NCBI RefSeq assembly: GCF_005144745.1
Contig: NZ_SWKK01000011.1
Coordinates: forward strand, 124,001-188,000
Length of the DNA stretch: 64,000 nt
Reading direction: 5' to 3'
Source: Flavobacterium sp. ASW18X
GTDB lineage: Bacteria; Bacteroidota; Bacteroidia; Flavobacteriales; Flavobacteriaceae
In this document: positions 1 to 8,748 of the stretch, one piece after another
Layout of the letters: every line of letters begins with the position of its first letter
Numbering within the stretch: position 1 is the stretch's first letter
The notes under the pieces: generated by a model
Told to the model about the DNA's origin: nothing
What the model saw: only the letters and a program-made list of their open reading frames with translations
The model's database searches: none
Program-made: the position numbers and the translations under genes

Positions 1-2086
1 CTTTGGTTAAATTTGCATCTAGTAGTGCTAATTCATTAAAACCTAAATTAAAACTAATAGTTTTTGTTTCTCCCGGAGCTAAAGCTACGCGTTCAAAACC
101 CTTTAAAAGTTTAATGTACCTGCCGACGGATGCAAAATCGTCCCTTATATACATTTGTATAACTTCATCTCCTGCAACTTTTCCAGTATTAGTAATTGTT
201 ACTGAAACTTTGGTACTGTCGGTATTTGAAATGGTTTTTTGAGCTAAGATGGGTTCACTGATATCGAAAGTGGTATAACTAAGACCAAATCCAAATGGAA
301 AAAGAGGTGATTTATCATTGTCTTTATATAAACCTTTTCCTGAACCAACAAAGTCTGGTCTTTCAAGGTATGTAACAGGTAATTGACCAACAGAACGCGG
401 AAAAGAAACTGTTAATTTACCTCCAGGATTTACATCACCAAACAAAGCATCAGCTATAGCATCACCCGAGTGCATACCTAAATACCAAGTTTCTAGAATG
501 GATGGAATATTCTCCGCAATATAATTAATGGTCAATGGCCTACCATTTATTAAAACCACTATAATTGGTTTACCTGTTTTATGTATAGCTTCGACTAACT
601 CATTTTGTACACCATACAAATCCAAATCAGAACGATCTACACCTTCGCCACCCGTTTTGCGTGACCCTCCAACCACTAAAACCACGGCATCAGATTTTTT
701 AGCGGCTGTAATAGCTTCTGTAAAACCATCTTTAGAATTACTCAATAAGTCACAGCCTTTGGCATAATTAATTTTGATGTCATCCCCAACCTTCTTTTGA
801 ATACCCTCCAATGCAGAGACATAATAGGGTGGTAGTCCAGAATAACCGCCCAATAGAGAATAAGTGCCTTTCTCAGGCCTTTCTTCGGTAGCATTCGGTC
901 CTATAACTGCGAGTGAAGAAATCTTTGACTTATCTAAAGGCAATAGATTGTTTTCATTTTTTAATAAGATGATGGCCTTTTGTGCCATTTCATAGGCAAA
1001 ATCTTGATGTTCTTTTTTACCAACATCAACAGTTTTCGGGTCAATCTTTTTGGGTTCCGTATCAAACAACCCTAATTTATATTTTGCGGTGAGAATACGT
1101 GATGTTGCTTTATCGATATACTTTACCAATTCAGGGTTCTTTGTTAGCGTATCCAGTAATACATTTGAATGATACGATGAAAGGTCAATACTCTTGCCAA
1201 TGACCAAATCCATATCAACACCGGCTTTTAGTCCTAAGATAGCTGACTCGGCTCTTGATTCAGAAATAAAGTGCATCGTTTCTAAACGTGCAACATCATT
1301 ATTGTCTGAAACTATAAAACCGTCGAAACCTAATTCATCTCGTAAAATATCTTTAAGCAACCAGGTATTCATATGATTTGGTACTCCATTATAATCTTGA
1401 TGACCCGGCATCACGGAACCTACTTTAGCTTCCTTTATTGCTGCTTCGAAAGGTGGTAAATACACTTCGCGTAAACGTCGCTCTGACATATCACTAAAAC
1501 CACCGTTAATACCACGTCGGTTTTCAGGATAGCCAATAAAATGTTTGGCGGTAGCTATAACATGATTCTCATCAAATTGCTCATCACCAGTACCTTGCAA
1601 ACCCTCTATAAATGCAACGCCCATTCTAGACACCAGATAAGGGTCTTCGGCGTAAGATTCTTCTACTCTGCCATATCTAGGATCACCAGATATTACATCT
1701 AAATTAGGGGAATAACAGTGCGTAACACCTAAAGCACGCGCCTCTAATGCTGTTTGGGAAGCCATTTTTTTAATTAGCTTAGGTTCCCAAGTAGAACCAG
1801 CAGCAATAGCTTGGGGATAAACTGTTGTATTACCATAATAATCTAGAACTAGCCACATTCCATGTAATGCTTCTGCATACTTCATGTACGGAATACCTAA
1901 ACGCTCATTAGCTGGTGCGTCTTGGGTCATTTCTGCAATTTTTTCCTCAAGCGTCATTTTATTAAGCAGATTTGAAACTTTAAAATCTACTTCAGAGGCA
2001 TTATCATCAGCGGTTTGGTCTACTTGACTATGCGTAAAAAGGGTAATTAAAATCGAACCTAAAAAGAAAATTATATTCTTCTTCAT
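1..2086 (-). CDS. Glycoside hydrolase family 3 enzyme (beta-glucosidase/xylosidase type), partial
   Basis: The start (ATG at 2084-2086) is inside the window but the reading frame runs open off the left edge, so only the first 695 residues are seen and no stop codon is present. The N-terminus is a signal peptide (MKKNIIFFLGSILITLF). The family 3 barrel follows, with the block VSDNND; Asp261 in it is the expected nucleophile of the retaining mechanism. A second alpha/beta domain (with FPFGFGLSYTTF near its end) and part of the C-terminal fibronectin-III-like domain follow, so perhaps 50-60 residues are missing. It probably removes beta-linked glucose or xylose from oligosaccharides in the periplasm. 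It lies 146 bases downstream of SusD in the same direction. The family is clear; the sugar specificity is not. Confidence 0.93.
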   Translation of the reverse strand, partial: MKKNIIFFLGSILITLFTHSQVDQTADDNASEVDFKVSNLLNKMTLEEKIAEMTQDAPANERLGIPYMKYAEALHGMWLVLDYYGNTTVYPQAIAAGSTWEPKLIKKMASQTALEARALGVTHCYSPNLDVISGDPRYGRVEESYAEDPYLVSRMGVAFIEGLQGTGDEQFDENHVIATAKHFIGYPENRRGINGGFSDMSERRLREVYLPPFEAAIKEAKVGSVMPGHQDYNGVPNHMNTWLLKDILRDELGFDGFIVSDNNDVARLETMHFISESRAESAILGLKAGVDMDLVIGKSIDLSSYHSNVLLDTLTKNPELVKYIDKATSRILTAKYKLGLFDTEPKKIDPKTVDVGKKEHQDFAYEMAQKAIILLKNENNLLPLDKSKISSLAVIGPNATEERPEKGTYSLLGGYSGLPPYYVSALEGIQKKVGDDIKINYAKGCDLLSNSKDGFTEAITAAKKSDAVVLVVGGSRKTGGEGVDRSDLDLYGVQNELVEAIHKTGKPIIVVLINGRPLTINYIAENIPSILETWYLGMHSGDAIADALFGDVNPGGKLTVSFPRSVGQLPVTYLERPDFVGSGKGLYKDNDKSPLFPFGFGLSYTTFDISEPILAQKTISNTDSTKVSVTITNTGKVAGDEVIQMYIRDDFASVGRYIKLLKGFERVALAPGETKTISFNLGFNELALLDANLTK

Positions 2087-2144
2087 AATGTTAAAGTAAA
2101 AACGATGAAAAATAAAAATATGAACTAACAAGATTATCCCGTAG

Positions 2145-2153
2145 CATCCTGTA
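2145..2153 (-). promoter_or_regulatory. Motif shared with susC upstream region (TACAGGATG)
   Basis: On the minus strand TACAGGATG lies 59-67 bases before the GH3 start. The same nine bases occur at 6923-6931, 65-73 bases before the susC start. Both are followed downstream by a TATTTTTC box resembling the Bacteroidota -7 element (GH3: 2107-2114; susC: 6895-6902). The gaps are 30 and 20 bases, which differ by about one helical turn. It may be an operator for a regulator of this locus (inference). Confidence 0.35.
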
Positions 2154-2164
2154 TTAAAATGAAA

Positions 2165-2185
2165 AGGGCAAAATAAATTTGCCCT
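2165..2185 (-). terminator. Hairpin between susD and the GH3 gene
   Basis: An 8-base perfect stem (AGGGCAAA / TTTGCCCT) with a 5-base loop lies 48 bases after the susD stop. On the minus strand it is followed by a short T-rich run (TTTTC). It may terminate or attenuate susCD transcripts before the GH3 gene, which has its own promoter-like sequence further down. Confidence 0.55.
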
Positions 2186-2232
2186 CTTCTAACTAAACTG
2201 AACTATAACTAAAAACAAAAAATACTGCCATT

Positions 2233-3801
2233 TTAACGATATCCATTATTTGTTGGGTCTGACTCCAACAAAGCGGGGTTCTGCTCCAATTCTTGCAATG
2301 GTATAGGTAACAACACGTGCCATGGTTTAATATTCTGGGCAGGGTTCCAAAACCTGTATTCAATATTTTCCATAACGTCAAACAAAATTCCCCATCTAAT
2401 TAAATCATATCTTCTGTGGGCCTCACCAGCCAACTCCCATTTACGCTCATCATAAATAGCCTCTCTAAAGCCCTGTTGATCTAATCCTGTTAAATCCCAT
2501 TCTTCTTCAGTTTCATAAGCTCTTTGGCGAATTGGATTTAAATATTGAAAAGCATTTGCTGGACCATTCAATTCATTTTCACATTCTGCAGCCATCAAAT
2601 ACACATCCGCTAAACGAAATACCATTCTATTGTCCTCATGGTTGAATCGTGGTGATGTTGCAAGATCCAAATTCCAGAATTTAGCCATGTAAGGAAAGTT
2701 TAATTCAAAGCCCAAATAATTATTAACAATGTTCAAAGGTCTTCTTAAATCATTTAATGGAAATTTTTCAGCAAAATCTTTTGCCGCTACTTGTAAGCCC
2801 GTACCGTTAAAAGCCTCGCCTCTTGCCCTTAATGCATCACCCAAAGCACCTCTTTCGTCCGAATTAGCAGGTTCGTCCCTTAAGCGAGGGTTGAACATAC
2901 TGGGTCTCCAATTACTATTACCTGCAAAAGCTGCACCTGGAAATGCCGGATCAAATTGCCCAGTGATATCTCGCGCAAAATCTAAAGACCATATAATTTC
3001 AGCATTATATTCATTTAACGGGTCAAATACCTCTTCATAAGTCGGTAATAACATATGTGGTGATTGGTTGATAATCTCAAGGCATTTAGTCAATCCTGCT
3101 TGCCAGTCTTGCTGTTTCATATATATTTTTGCTTCGATAATGGCAGCTGCCCATCTTGAAGCACGACCTCTTTGGTCATCTGCATATGCTGACGGTAAAA
3201 TTGCTTGTGCAAATTGCAAATCTTCAATTATACCGTCAATGATGATGTTTTCATCTGTTCTGCCTAAAACCCTTACTTCGTCAAGCGTTAAAGCCTCGGT
3301 ATAATACGGTGCATTACCCCAAAGATTGGTAATATGCCAATAGGCTAATGCTCGCAAAAATCTACATTCTGCGATAACCTCTGTACGTACGTCTTCCGTT
3401 ATAGACTCATTATCCGTTACTCGATCAATAATGAAGTTTGAATTAAATACAACTCTATACAGGTCTTTCCATGTATCGGAAACACTCATTTTTTGAACAG
3501 ATACATCGGCCAATGCCTCGTCTAAACTGTAATCGCCAATGGGCTGTACAAAATTTGCAGGGCGGTTTGGCTCTATGATATCAGCACCATTATCATAAAA
3601 ATGGTCAAGGCCCACCTGACCATAAATAGAATTATTCTTTAAAATGGCATAAGTACCCTGCACAGCTTGTCGCGCATCATTATCCGAAGCAAAGAAGCTT
3701 TCTGGAGCAATGATTGCTCTTGGGTCTTCTTCCAAGAAATCTTCACAACCAATACAAGTGAAGATTATGAGTATAAGTATATATAATTTTTTTGTTTTCA
3801 T
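2233..3801 (-). CDS. SusD/RagB family outer-membrane glycan-binding lipoprotein
   Basis: A 522-residue lipoprotein that should sit on the cell surface, bind oligosaccharides and act as the lid of the adjacent SusC transporter. The N-terminus is a lipoprotein signal with Cys19, followed by EDFLEEDPR, a typical SusD start. The body has the usual SusD features: the LRALAYWHITNLWGNAPYY region, TPR-like helices, and a C-terminal half with NPIRQRAY and DERKWELAGEAHRRYDLIRW. Length is normal for the family. It starts 9 bases after the susC stop, so the pair is co-transcribed. The glycan cannot be read from SusD itself; the neighbouring rhamnosidase and sulfatase suggest a sulfated rhamnose-containing one. 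Confidence 0.96.
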   Translation of the reverse strand: MKTKKLYILILIIFTCIGCEDFLEEDPRAIIAPESFFASDNDARQAVQGTYAILKNNSIYGQVGLDHFYDNGADIIEPNRPANFVQPIGDYSLDEALADVSVQKMSVSDTWKDLYRVVFNSNFIIDRVTDNESITEDVRTEVIAECRFLRALAYWHITNLWGNAPYYTEALTLDEVRVLGRTDENIIIDGIIEDLQFAQAILPSAYADDQRGRASRWAAAIIEAKIYMKQQDWQAGLTKCLEIINQSPHMLLPTYEEVFDPLNEYNAEIIWSLDFARDITGQFDPAFPGAAFAGNSNWRPSMFNPRLRDEPANSDERGALGDALRARGEAFNGTGLQVAAKDFAEKFPLNDLRRPLNIVNNYLGFELNFPYMAKFWNLDLATSPRFNHEDNRMVFRLADVYLMAAECENELNGPANAFQYLNPIRQRAYETEEEWDLTGLDQQGFREAIYDERKWELAGEAHRRYDLIRWGILFDVMENIEYRFWNPAQNIKPWHVLLPIPLQELEQNPALLESDPTNNGYR

Positions 3802-3810
3802 ATCTATTTT

Positions 3811-6800
3811 TTAAAAAGTTACGTTTAGACCTAATGTAATAACTCTTGGGTTGGGATAATTCGCATTTAAGAATCCTAGTGCTATATTACCAAATTGATT
3901 GTTCCCTTCATTAAAGCTATTAGCCTCAGGCTCTATTAAACGAGTTTTAGAGAATAATAACAAGTTAGTTCCAGATAAATAAACCTGTGCATTCTTTACA
4001 CCATCCAAGCCTATTTTTTCAGTTGGAAAATTATAGGCCAAGCGCACTGCTTTAAGACGTATGTGTGAGCCATCTTCCACGTATTCAGAATTTATTGGTG
4101 TATTTGTCACGGAGTCCGCCCCTGCTCTTGGTATATTGGAAGTTGGATTGTCAGGAGTCCATCGGTCTCGTAAATCACCAAACTTTACCGTTTCTCCGCG
4201 ATTAAAATAGTGATTTCGCATTCTTAGGTTGAACACCTCATTACCCGTAGTACCTTGAAAGAAAAATGAAAAATCAAGATTCTTATACGAGAATGAGTTT
4301 TCGAGACCAAAAATCAAATCTGGAAAAGGGCTACCTAGAACCACATTGTCTTCAGTCGAAATAATTCCATCTCCATTTAAATCTTCAAATCTTGGTCCAC
4401 CAACAACTTGTGATGATAAGCCAGAAGCATCAATTTCTTCCTGACTTTTCCAAGTACCTAAATAATTTACTCCTGTGAAAACAGGAACCGATTCACCAAC
4501 AATTAATCGTGTATTACCCGAACCTATGATAGGATCTACAACAAGGTCAATGAATTCTTGACCGCCTAAATCTAATATTTCATTCTTATTACTAGCTAAG
4601 GTTAAGGTAGAGTTCCAACTAAAATCTTCGTTAGATATATTCGTGGAATTCAACAATAGTTCCCAGCCCTTGTTTTTAAGAGCACCAACGTTTTGCAATT
4701 GACTTGTAAAACCCGTTTGTCTTGGAATGGTAACATCCAACAACAGGTCGTTGGTCTCTTTATAATAATAATTGAATTCGGTAAAGATTCTACCCCCGAA
4801 TAATGATGCTTCAAGTGCAAGGTCAAAAGAGGTGGTAGTTTCCCATTGCAAGTTTGGATTTGAAGGTCTGCCCAAGGTTAAACCAGGAACCTCAGCCCCA
4901 TTTAAGGTTGTATTTGCTTCAGTTAAAACACCTAATGTTCTATAGGGACCAATAGCCTGATTACCAGAACGTCCCCAACTAGCTCTTAGTTTTAAATCTT
5001 TGAATACTTCTTGGTTTTGCATGAAATTCTCTTCACTGATTTTCCAGGCAGCGGCGACAGAGGGATAAAATTCATATTTATTGCCAGGTGCGAAAACCGA
5101 ACTTCCATCTGTTCTACCGACCAAGGTTAAGAGATATTTATCTTTATAGCTATAGTTTATTCGGCCGAAAAACGATGCTATCTGAAATCCACTAAAACCA
5201 CTACTAACAACTGATCTAATGGGATCTGAATTACCTAAATTATTAAACCCAGTGGCATCACTTGTAATACCAAAGGCTTCTGCCTCTGTAATTTCTGTTT
5301 CTACTTTTTGAAAAGAAGCTCCTCCTAAAACAGTCAAACTATTGTCTTCATCAATATCTTTTTGATATTGAATTGTATTTTCATTATTCCAACCTACACT
5401 AGCTACAGTTCTTACGCTTGCATTACCACCATCCGTAATACCAACAGCAAGGTTACCTGGTAATTGACTAGAATTAAATCTATTGCGCTTAACATTATTA
5501 AACTCTGGACTGAAGGTAGAACGAATTATCCAACCAGCTGCTGGTTTGTATTCCAAATAAGCTGTTGCCAATAAGTTATTGGTAAAGGTCTCATTGGTAT
5601 TCAACTCAAAATTGGCTAGCGGATTATTGAAGGGCGCACCTACAACGTCATCAAATCCATTGAAAGTACCATCATCATTAAATGCAGGTTGTGTACGCAA
5701 GGTTCCAAAGAGATTGGCACCAAAATTAGTAAGACCATTATCTTGGTTTAATCTAGAGTAATTTATACGAAATCCGGTTTTCAACTTATCACTTAGATTG
5801 ATATCTAAATTAGATCTAAAAATAAATCTTTCGAGTCCAGAAGTCTTTACAACACCTTCTTGATTAAAATAATTGAAGGAGTTGTAATAATTGACATTTT
5901 CTGAAGCCCCTGAAACGGATAAATCTACATTATAAATTGGAGCCGGCCCCGTAGTTAAATCAACCCAATCGTTATTGGGGTAGCTAGATGGGTCATCTGG
6001 AAAAGGTATTGCCACTCCTCTAAAAGTGTTATGTTCATTTGTAAAGGCAATCTGTTCTTCTTGAGTTAATACATCGGGCAGTTCAGGAAGCATTTGCATG
6101 CTTGTAAATACGTTAACACTCACTTCAGGTTTTGAGGCTCCTGAACCACGACCACTTTTGGTCGTAACCAAAACAACACCGTTTGCACCTCTAGAACCAT
6201 AAATAGCAATGGAAGAAGCATCCTTTAGAATTTCAAGAGATTGAATATCGCTAGGATTTATATTGTTCAAGTTGAAGTTGGTCCCAACCACAATACCATC
6301 AACTACAAAAAGAGGTTCGTTGCTACCTGTTATAGAGTTACCACCTCTTACTCTAATAGTTGTCCCTGCACCAGGAGCGCCGTTTGCTTGGGTTACTTGA
6401 ACACCCGCAGCCCTACCTTGCAGAACCTGATCGACACGAGAGGCTGGTACCTGGGTAATATCTTCGGAACTTACCGAAGCGACTGATCCTGTTAAATCAG
6501 ATTTACGCTGTGTACCGTAACCAATAATTACTACTTCATCTAATTGATTACCTGCCTCTAAAACAATTCTTAGTTGGTTTTGATTACCTACTTTAATCTC
6601 TTTTGGATTATAACCAATGTAAGAAATTACAAGTACATCATCCGGTTTTGCGATTACACTAAAATTACCGTCAAAATCCGTGGACACACCATTGGTTGTT
6701 CCTTTAATAATTACTGATGCTCCTGCCAATGGACCATCCGAATCGGATACAATTCCAGTTACGGTCTGTTGTGACCAAACTGTAAATAAATTGAAGAATA

Positions 6801-6858
6801 ATAGAAGAACTACTACTTCTACCCTTCGTTTGTTAGAATTTAATTTAGTTTTTTTCAT
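3811..6858 (-). CDS. SusC/RagA family TonB-linked outer-membrane transporter
   Basis: A 1015-residue TonB-dependent receptor that imports oligosaccharides across the outer membrane together with SusD. In order it shows a signal peptide (about residues 1-29), a carboxypeptidase-D-like regulatory domain (VTGIVSDSDGPLAGASVIIK), the linker LDEVVIIGYGTQRKSDLTGS, the plug domain with GANGVVLVTTKSGR, and a 22-strand barrel ending in the aromatic residue of LGLNVTF. There is no extra N-terminal signalling (STN) domain, so direct sigma/anti-sigma control through this receptor is not expected. It is the first gene of the susC-susD unit and has 536 noncoding bases upstream with repeated motifs. Confidence 0.97.
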   Translation of the reverse strand: MKKTKLNSNKRRVEVVVLLLFFNLFTVWSQQTVTGIVSDSDGPLAGASVIIKGTTNGVSTDFDGNFSVIAKPDDVLVISYIGYNPKEIKVGNQNQLRIVLEAGNQLDEVVIIGYGTQRKSDLTGSVASVSSEDITQVPASRVDQVLQGRAAGVQVTQANGAPGAGTTIRVRGGNSITGSNEPLFVVDGIVVGTNFNLNNINPSDIQSLEILKDASSIAIYGSRGANGVVLVTTKSGRGSGASKPEVSVNVFTSMQMLPELPDVLTQEEQIAFTNEHNTFRGVAIPFPDDPSSYPNNDWVDLTTGPAPIYNVDLSVSGASENVNYYNSFNYFNQEGVVKTSGLERFIFRSNLDINLSDKLKTGFRINYSRLNQDNGLTNFGANLFGTLRTQPAFNDDGTFNGFDDVVGAPFNNPLANFELNTNETFTNNLLATAYLEYKPAAGWIIRSTFSPEFNNVKRNRFNSSQLPGNLAVGITDGGNASVRTVASVGWNNENTIQYQKDIDEDNSLTVLGGASFQKVETEITEAEAFGITSDATGFNNLGNSDPIRSVVSSGFSGFQIASFFGRINYSYKDKYLLTLVGRTDGSSVFAPGNKYEFYPSVAAAWKISEENFMQNQEVFKDLKLRASWGRSGNQAIGPYRTLGVLTEANTTLNGAEVPGLTLGRPSNPNLQWETTTSFDLALEASLFGGRIFTEFNYYYKETNDLLLDVTIPRQTGFTSQLQNVGALKNKGWELLLNSTNISNEDFSWNSTLTLASNKNEILDLGGQEFIDLVVDPIIGSGNTRLIVGESVPVFTGVNYLGTWKSQEEIDASGLSSQVVGGPRFEDLNGDGIISTEDNVVLGSPFPDLIFGLENSFSYKNLDFSFFFQGTTGNEVFNLRMRNHYFNRGETVKFGDLRDRWTPDNPTSNIPRAGADSVTNTPINSEYVEDGSHIRLKAVRLAYNFPTEKIGLDGVKNAQVYLSGTNLLLFSKTRLIEPEANSFNEGNNQFGNIALGFLNANYPNPRVITLGLNVTF

Positions 6859-7394
6859 ACAGTTTCTCTTAAAGAGCTAGTTAATTTATATTAAGAAAAA
6901 TAACATTAAGGATATTCTATTACATCCTGTACTGTACTGTACTGGTTAAATAAACAGATCAAGAAATAACATTAAAATGACCGTAATTAATGGCTTTAGC
7001 AATTTTCAAGTTCACAACATATCCTTGTTTAATTTTTAATATCATTTAAATATTAACAGAAATTAATGTTATTTACTAATTACGACACTAGTATATGAAT
7101 TTGCAATTTGTCTTATTTGCGAGTTTAATTATTGTACACAACAAACGATTTAGGAAATCAGCTACAAGCCTAGTGGTAATCACTATGCTTAAAAATTTTG
7201 AATTGAAATGAAGTAGTATTTCTTTAAAAGGGGAAAATTACTTTTGTAGTACATCCAAAAGAGTAACACCATCGGCCTAGATGCCTTTTAAATAAAACTT
7301 ATCTGATTATTACTTGAAAAATAAAATCATTAGTATCCTAAATTCTGAACTGAAATTTTAAGTTAAAAAAAGAAGAAATAAACATAAAATGCTA
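6859..7394. other. Noncoding region upstream of susC
   Basis: This AT-rich stretch has no convincing reading frame. It holds the leader and promoter of susC (minus strand) and the region after the sulfatase stop. Visible structure: the motif at 6923-6931; a triple CTGTA repeat at 6927-6941; three copies of ATAACATTAA (6900-6909, 6966-6975, and inverted at 7063-7072); a hairpin TAGTG/CACTA at 7171-7185; and an inverted repeat CTTTTG/CAAAAG at 7241-7261. No strong GC-rich terminator was found after the sulfatase gene. Confidence 0.6.
6900..7072. repeat. Three copies of the 10-mer ATAACATTAA upstream of susC
   Basis: Two direct copies (6900-6909 and 6966-6975) and one inverted copy (7063-7072) are exact. 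An 8-base core of it (TAATGTTA) also lies directly upstream of the GH3 start, around 2087. The sequence is AT-rich, so chance cannot be excluded, but three exact 10-mers within 175 bases upstream of a regulated transporter could be binding sites. Confidence 0.4.
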
Positions 7395-8738
7395 TTAGTT
7401 CTCTAGCCAAGAAGATTCTATTTTCATTTTGAGTTCAGAAACAACTTCTGGATGCTCGTTGGCCAAGTTGTTTTCTTCCTTTGGATCCATGTAGATATTG
7501 TAGAGTTCTATTTCTTTTTTAATTTGGGGATTTTCCTGATTCGGAAGAATTAATTTATATGGGTTGGTCATAACCATTCTATACTGCAAGCTACTATCTA
7601 CTGTATTAAAATCGTGGTCATAAATTTCACCGTAAATAGCCTTTCTAGATTTTAATTTCTTTTCGTTTAAAACACTAATACCATCTAAATCTTTAGGTTT
7701 ACTTATGCCTACTAAATCTAAAACTGTAGGAACCATATCTAAACTACTTGTTAATGTGATACTATCTCTAAGTGGGTTAATTTTTCCCTTCCACTTATAC
7801 ATTATTGGTGTTCGGAGTCCAAAATCATAAGGGGAGCGCTTGGAGTTTTTATCATAACTTGAATTATCTTCATTTTGAATCCATCCATTATCACATACAT
7901 ATACGAATAACGTATTTTCTGTTTCTCCTTTTTCTTCAATATAATTCATTAAATCACCACAGGTCTTGTCGAACCATTCGCACATTGCCCAATATTTAGC
8001 TACATATGGTGTTGGAGCTTTAGGAAGATATTTTTGTAATAAACTGTCTGGTGGTGTATGGGGGGCATGAGGTAGAAAAGGAGCGTACCACATAAAAAAT
8101 GGTTTCTTTTTTTCAAGAGCCAAGTCTATATAATTGTAAAGGGTATCCATACCCTTGCGACCAATTTCTAGTCCGTAGTCGCCATGGCGTCCACCACGAT
8201 TAGGGTCACCATGTGTCATCCCATAATCAAAACCTCCATTTTTATAATTTCCTATCCACCATTTTCCCGTTTGAAAAGAAAGGTAACCTTTATTTTTTAA
8301 TAGTTTAGGTAGCGTCTCTAGCGTATTAAAATGGTTGATAACTGCTTCATAATTTTTAGGCCTCCATGAAGAACGCCATGGTTGTGGACTAGATCTATCG
8401 TCTCCCGGTAGCACCCGATCGTTGCCCAAAACCATGTGCGTACGGGGATACACTCCCGTTATAATCGATGCCAATGAAGGTGAACATAATGAAGTAGGCA
8501 CATAACCTCGTTCAAACGTAAGGCTCTCTCCCGCCAACTTGTCTAGATTTGGCGTCTCTATGTGTTCATGACCCATGAAACCGTAATCTGTCCACGCTTG
8601 GTCATCCGATAGGATAAAAACAATATTCGGTGGTCGTTCCTCCACTTTGGCGGTTTCGTTGTTTTGCTTATTTTCCTTACAGGAAGCAAAACAAACCAAC
8701 ACTGTCCACAATAAAATAGTTAGGTTGCGTATTTTCAT
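7395..8738 (-). CDS. S1-family sulfatase, lipoprotein, with altered active-site signature
   Basis: A 447-residue sulfatase that should remove sulfate esters from a glycan. The start at 8738 gives a lipoprotein signal with Cys20; a longer frame to 8792 adds 18 residues without signal character and would overlap the preceding gene. Metal-binding SDDQAW follows the signal. The signature is CSPSL at residues 85-89: Cys85 is the residue normally oxidised to formylglycine, but the usual Arg of C-x-P-x-R is Leu89. Downstream ASIITG, PFLPHAPHTPP and CDNGW (metal site) match the family. It begins 10 bases after the rhamnosidase stop and is likely co-transcribed with it. Alkaline-phosphatase-superfamily fold and sulfatase assignment are secure; the substrate is not. 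Confidence 0.93.
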   Translation of the reverse strand: MKIRNLTILLWTVLVCFASCKENKQNNETAKVEERPPNIVFILSDDQAWTDYGFMGHEHIETPNLDKLAGESLTFERGYVPTSLCSPSLASIITGVYPRTHMVLGNDRVLPGDDRSSPQPWRSSWRPKNYEAVINHFNTLETLPKLLKNKGYLSFQTGKWWIGNYKNGGFDYGMTHGDPNRGGRHGDYGLEIGRKGMDTLYNYIDLALEKKKPFFMWYAPFLPHAPHTPPDSLLQKYLPKAPTPYVAKYWAMCEWFDKTCGDLMNYIEEKGETENTLFVYVCDNGWIQNEDNSSYDKNSKRSPYDFGLRTPIMYKWKGKINPLRDSITLTSSLDMVPTVLDLVGISKPKDLDGISVLNEKKLKSRKAIYGEIYDHDFNTVDSSLQYRMVMTNPYKLILPNQENPQIKKEIELYNIYMDPKEENNLANEHPEVVSELKMKIESSWLEN

Positions 8739-8748
8739 TTTGAGTGTT

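Noticed and set aside
2193-2381. A 62-residue minus-strand reading frame at the end of susD
   Set aside because: It overlaps the SusD coding end in another frame and includes the hairpin region's surroundings; no family similarity is visible.
6927-6944. CTGTA triple repeat as a phase-variation tract
   Set aside because: Only three units are present and they are outside the coding region; too few for a slipping repeat, so it is noted only as part of the susC upstream region.
7171-7185. Short hairpin TAGTG/CACTA downstream of the sulfatase gene as a terminator
   Set aside because: It lies over 200 bases after the stop and has no T-run; it may be a chance palindrome.
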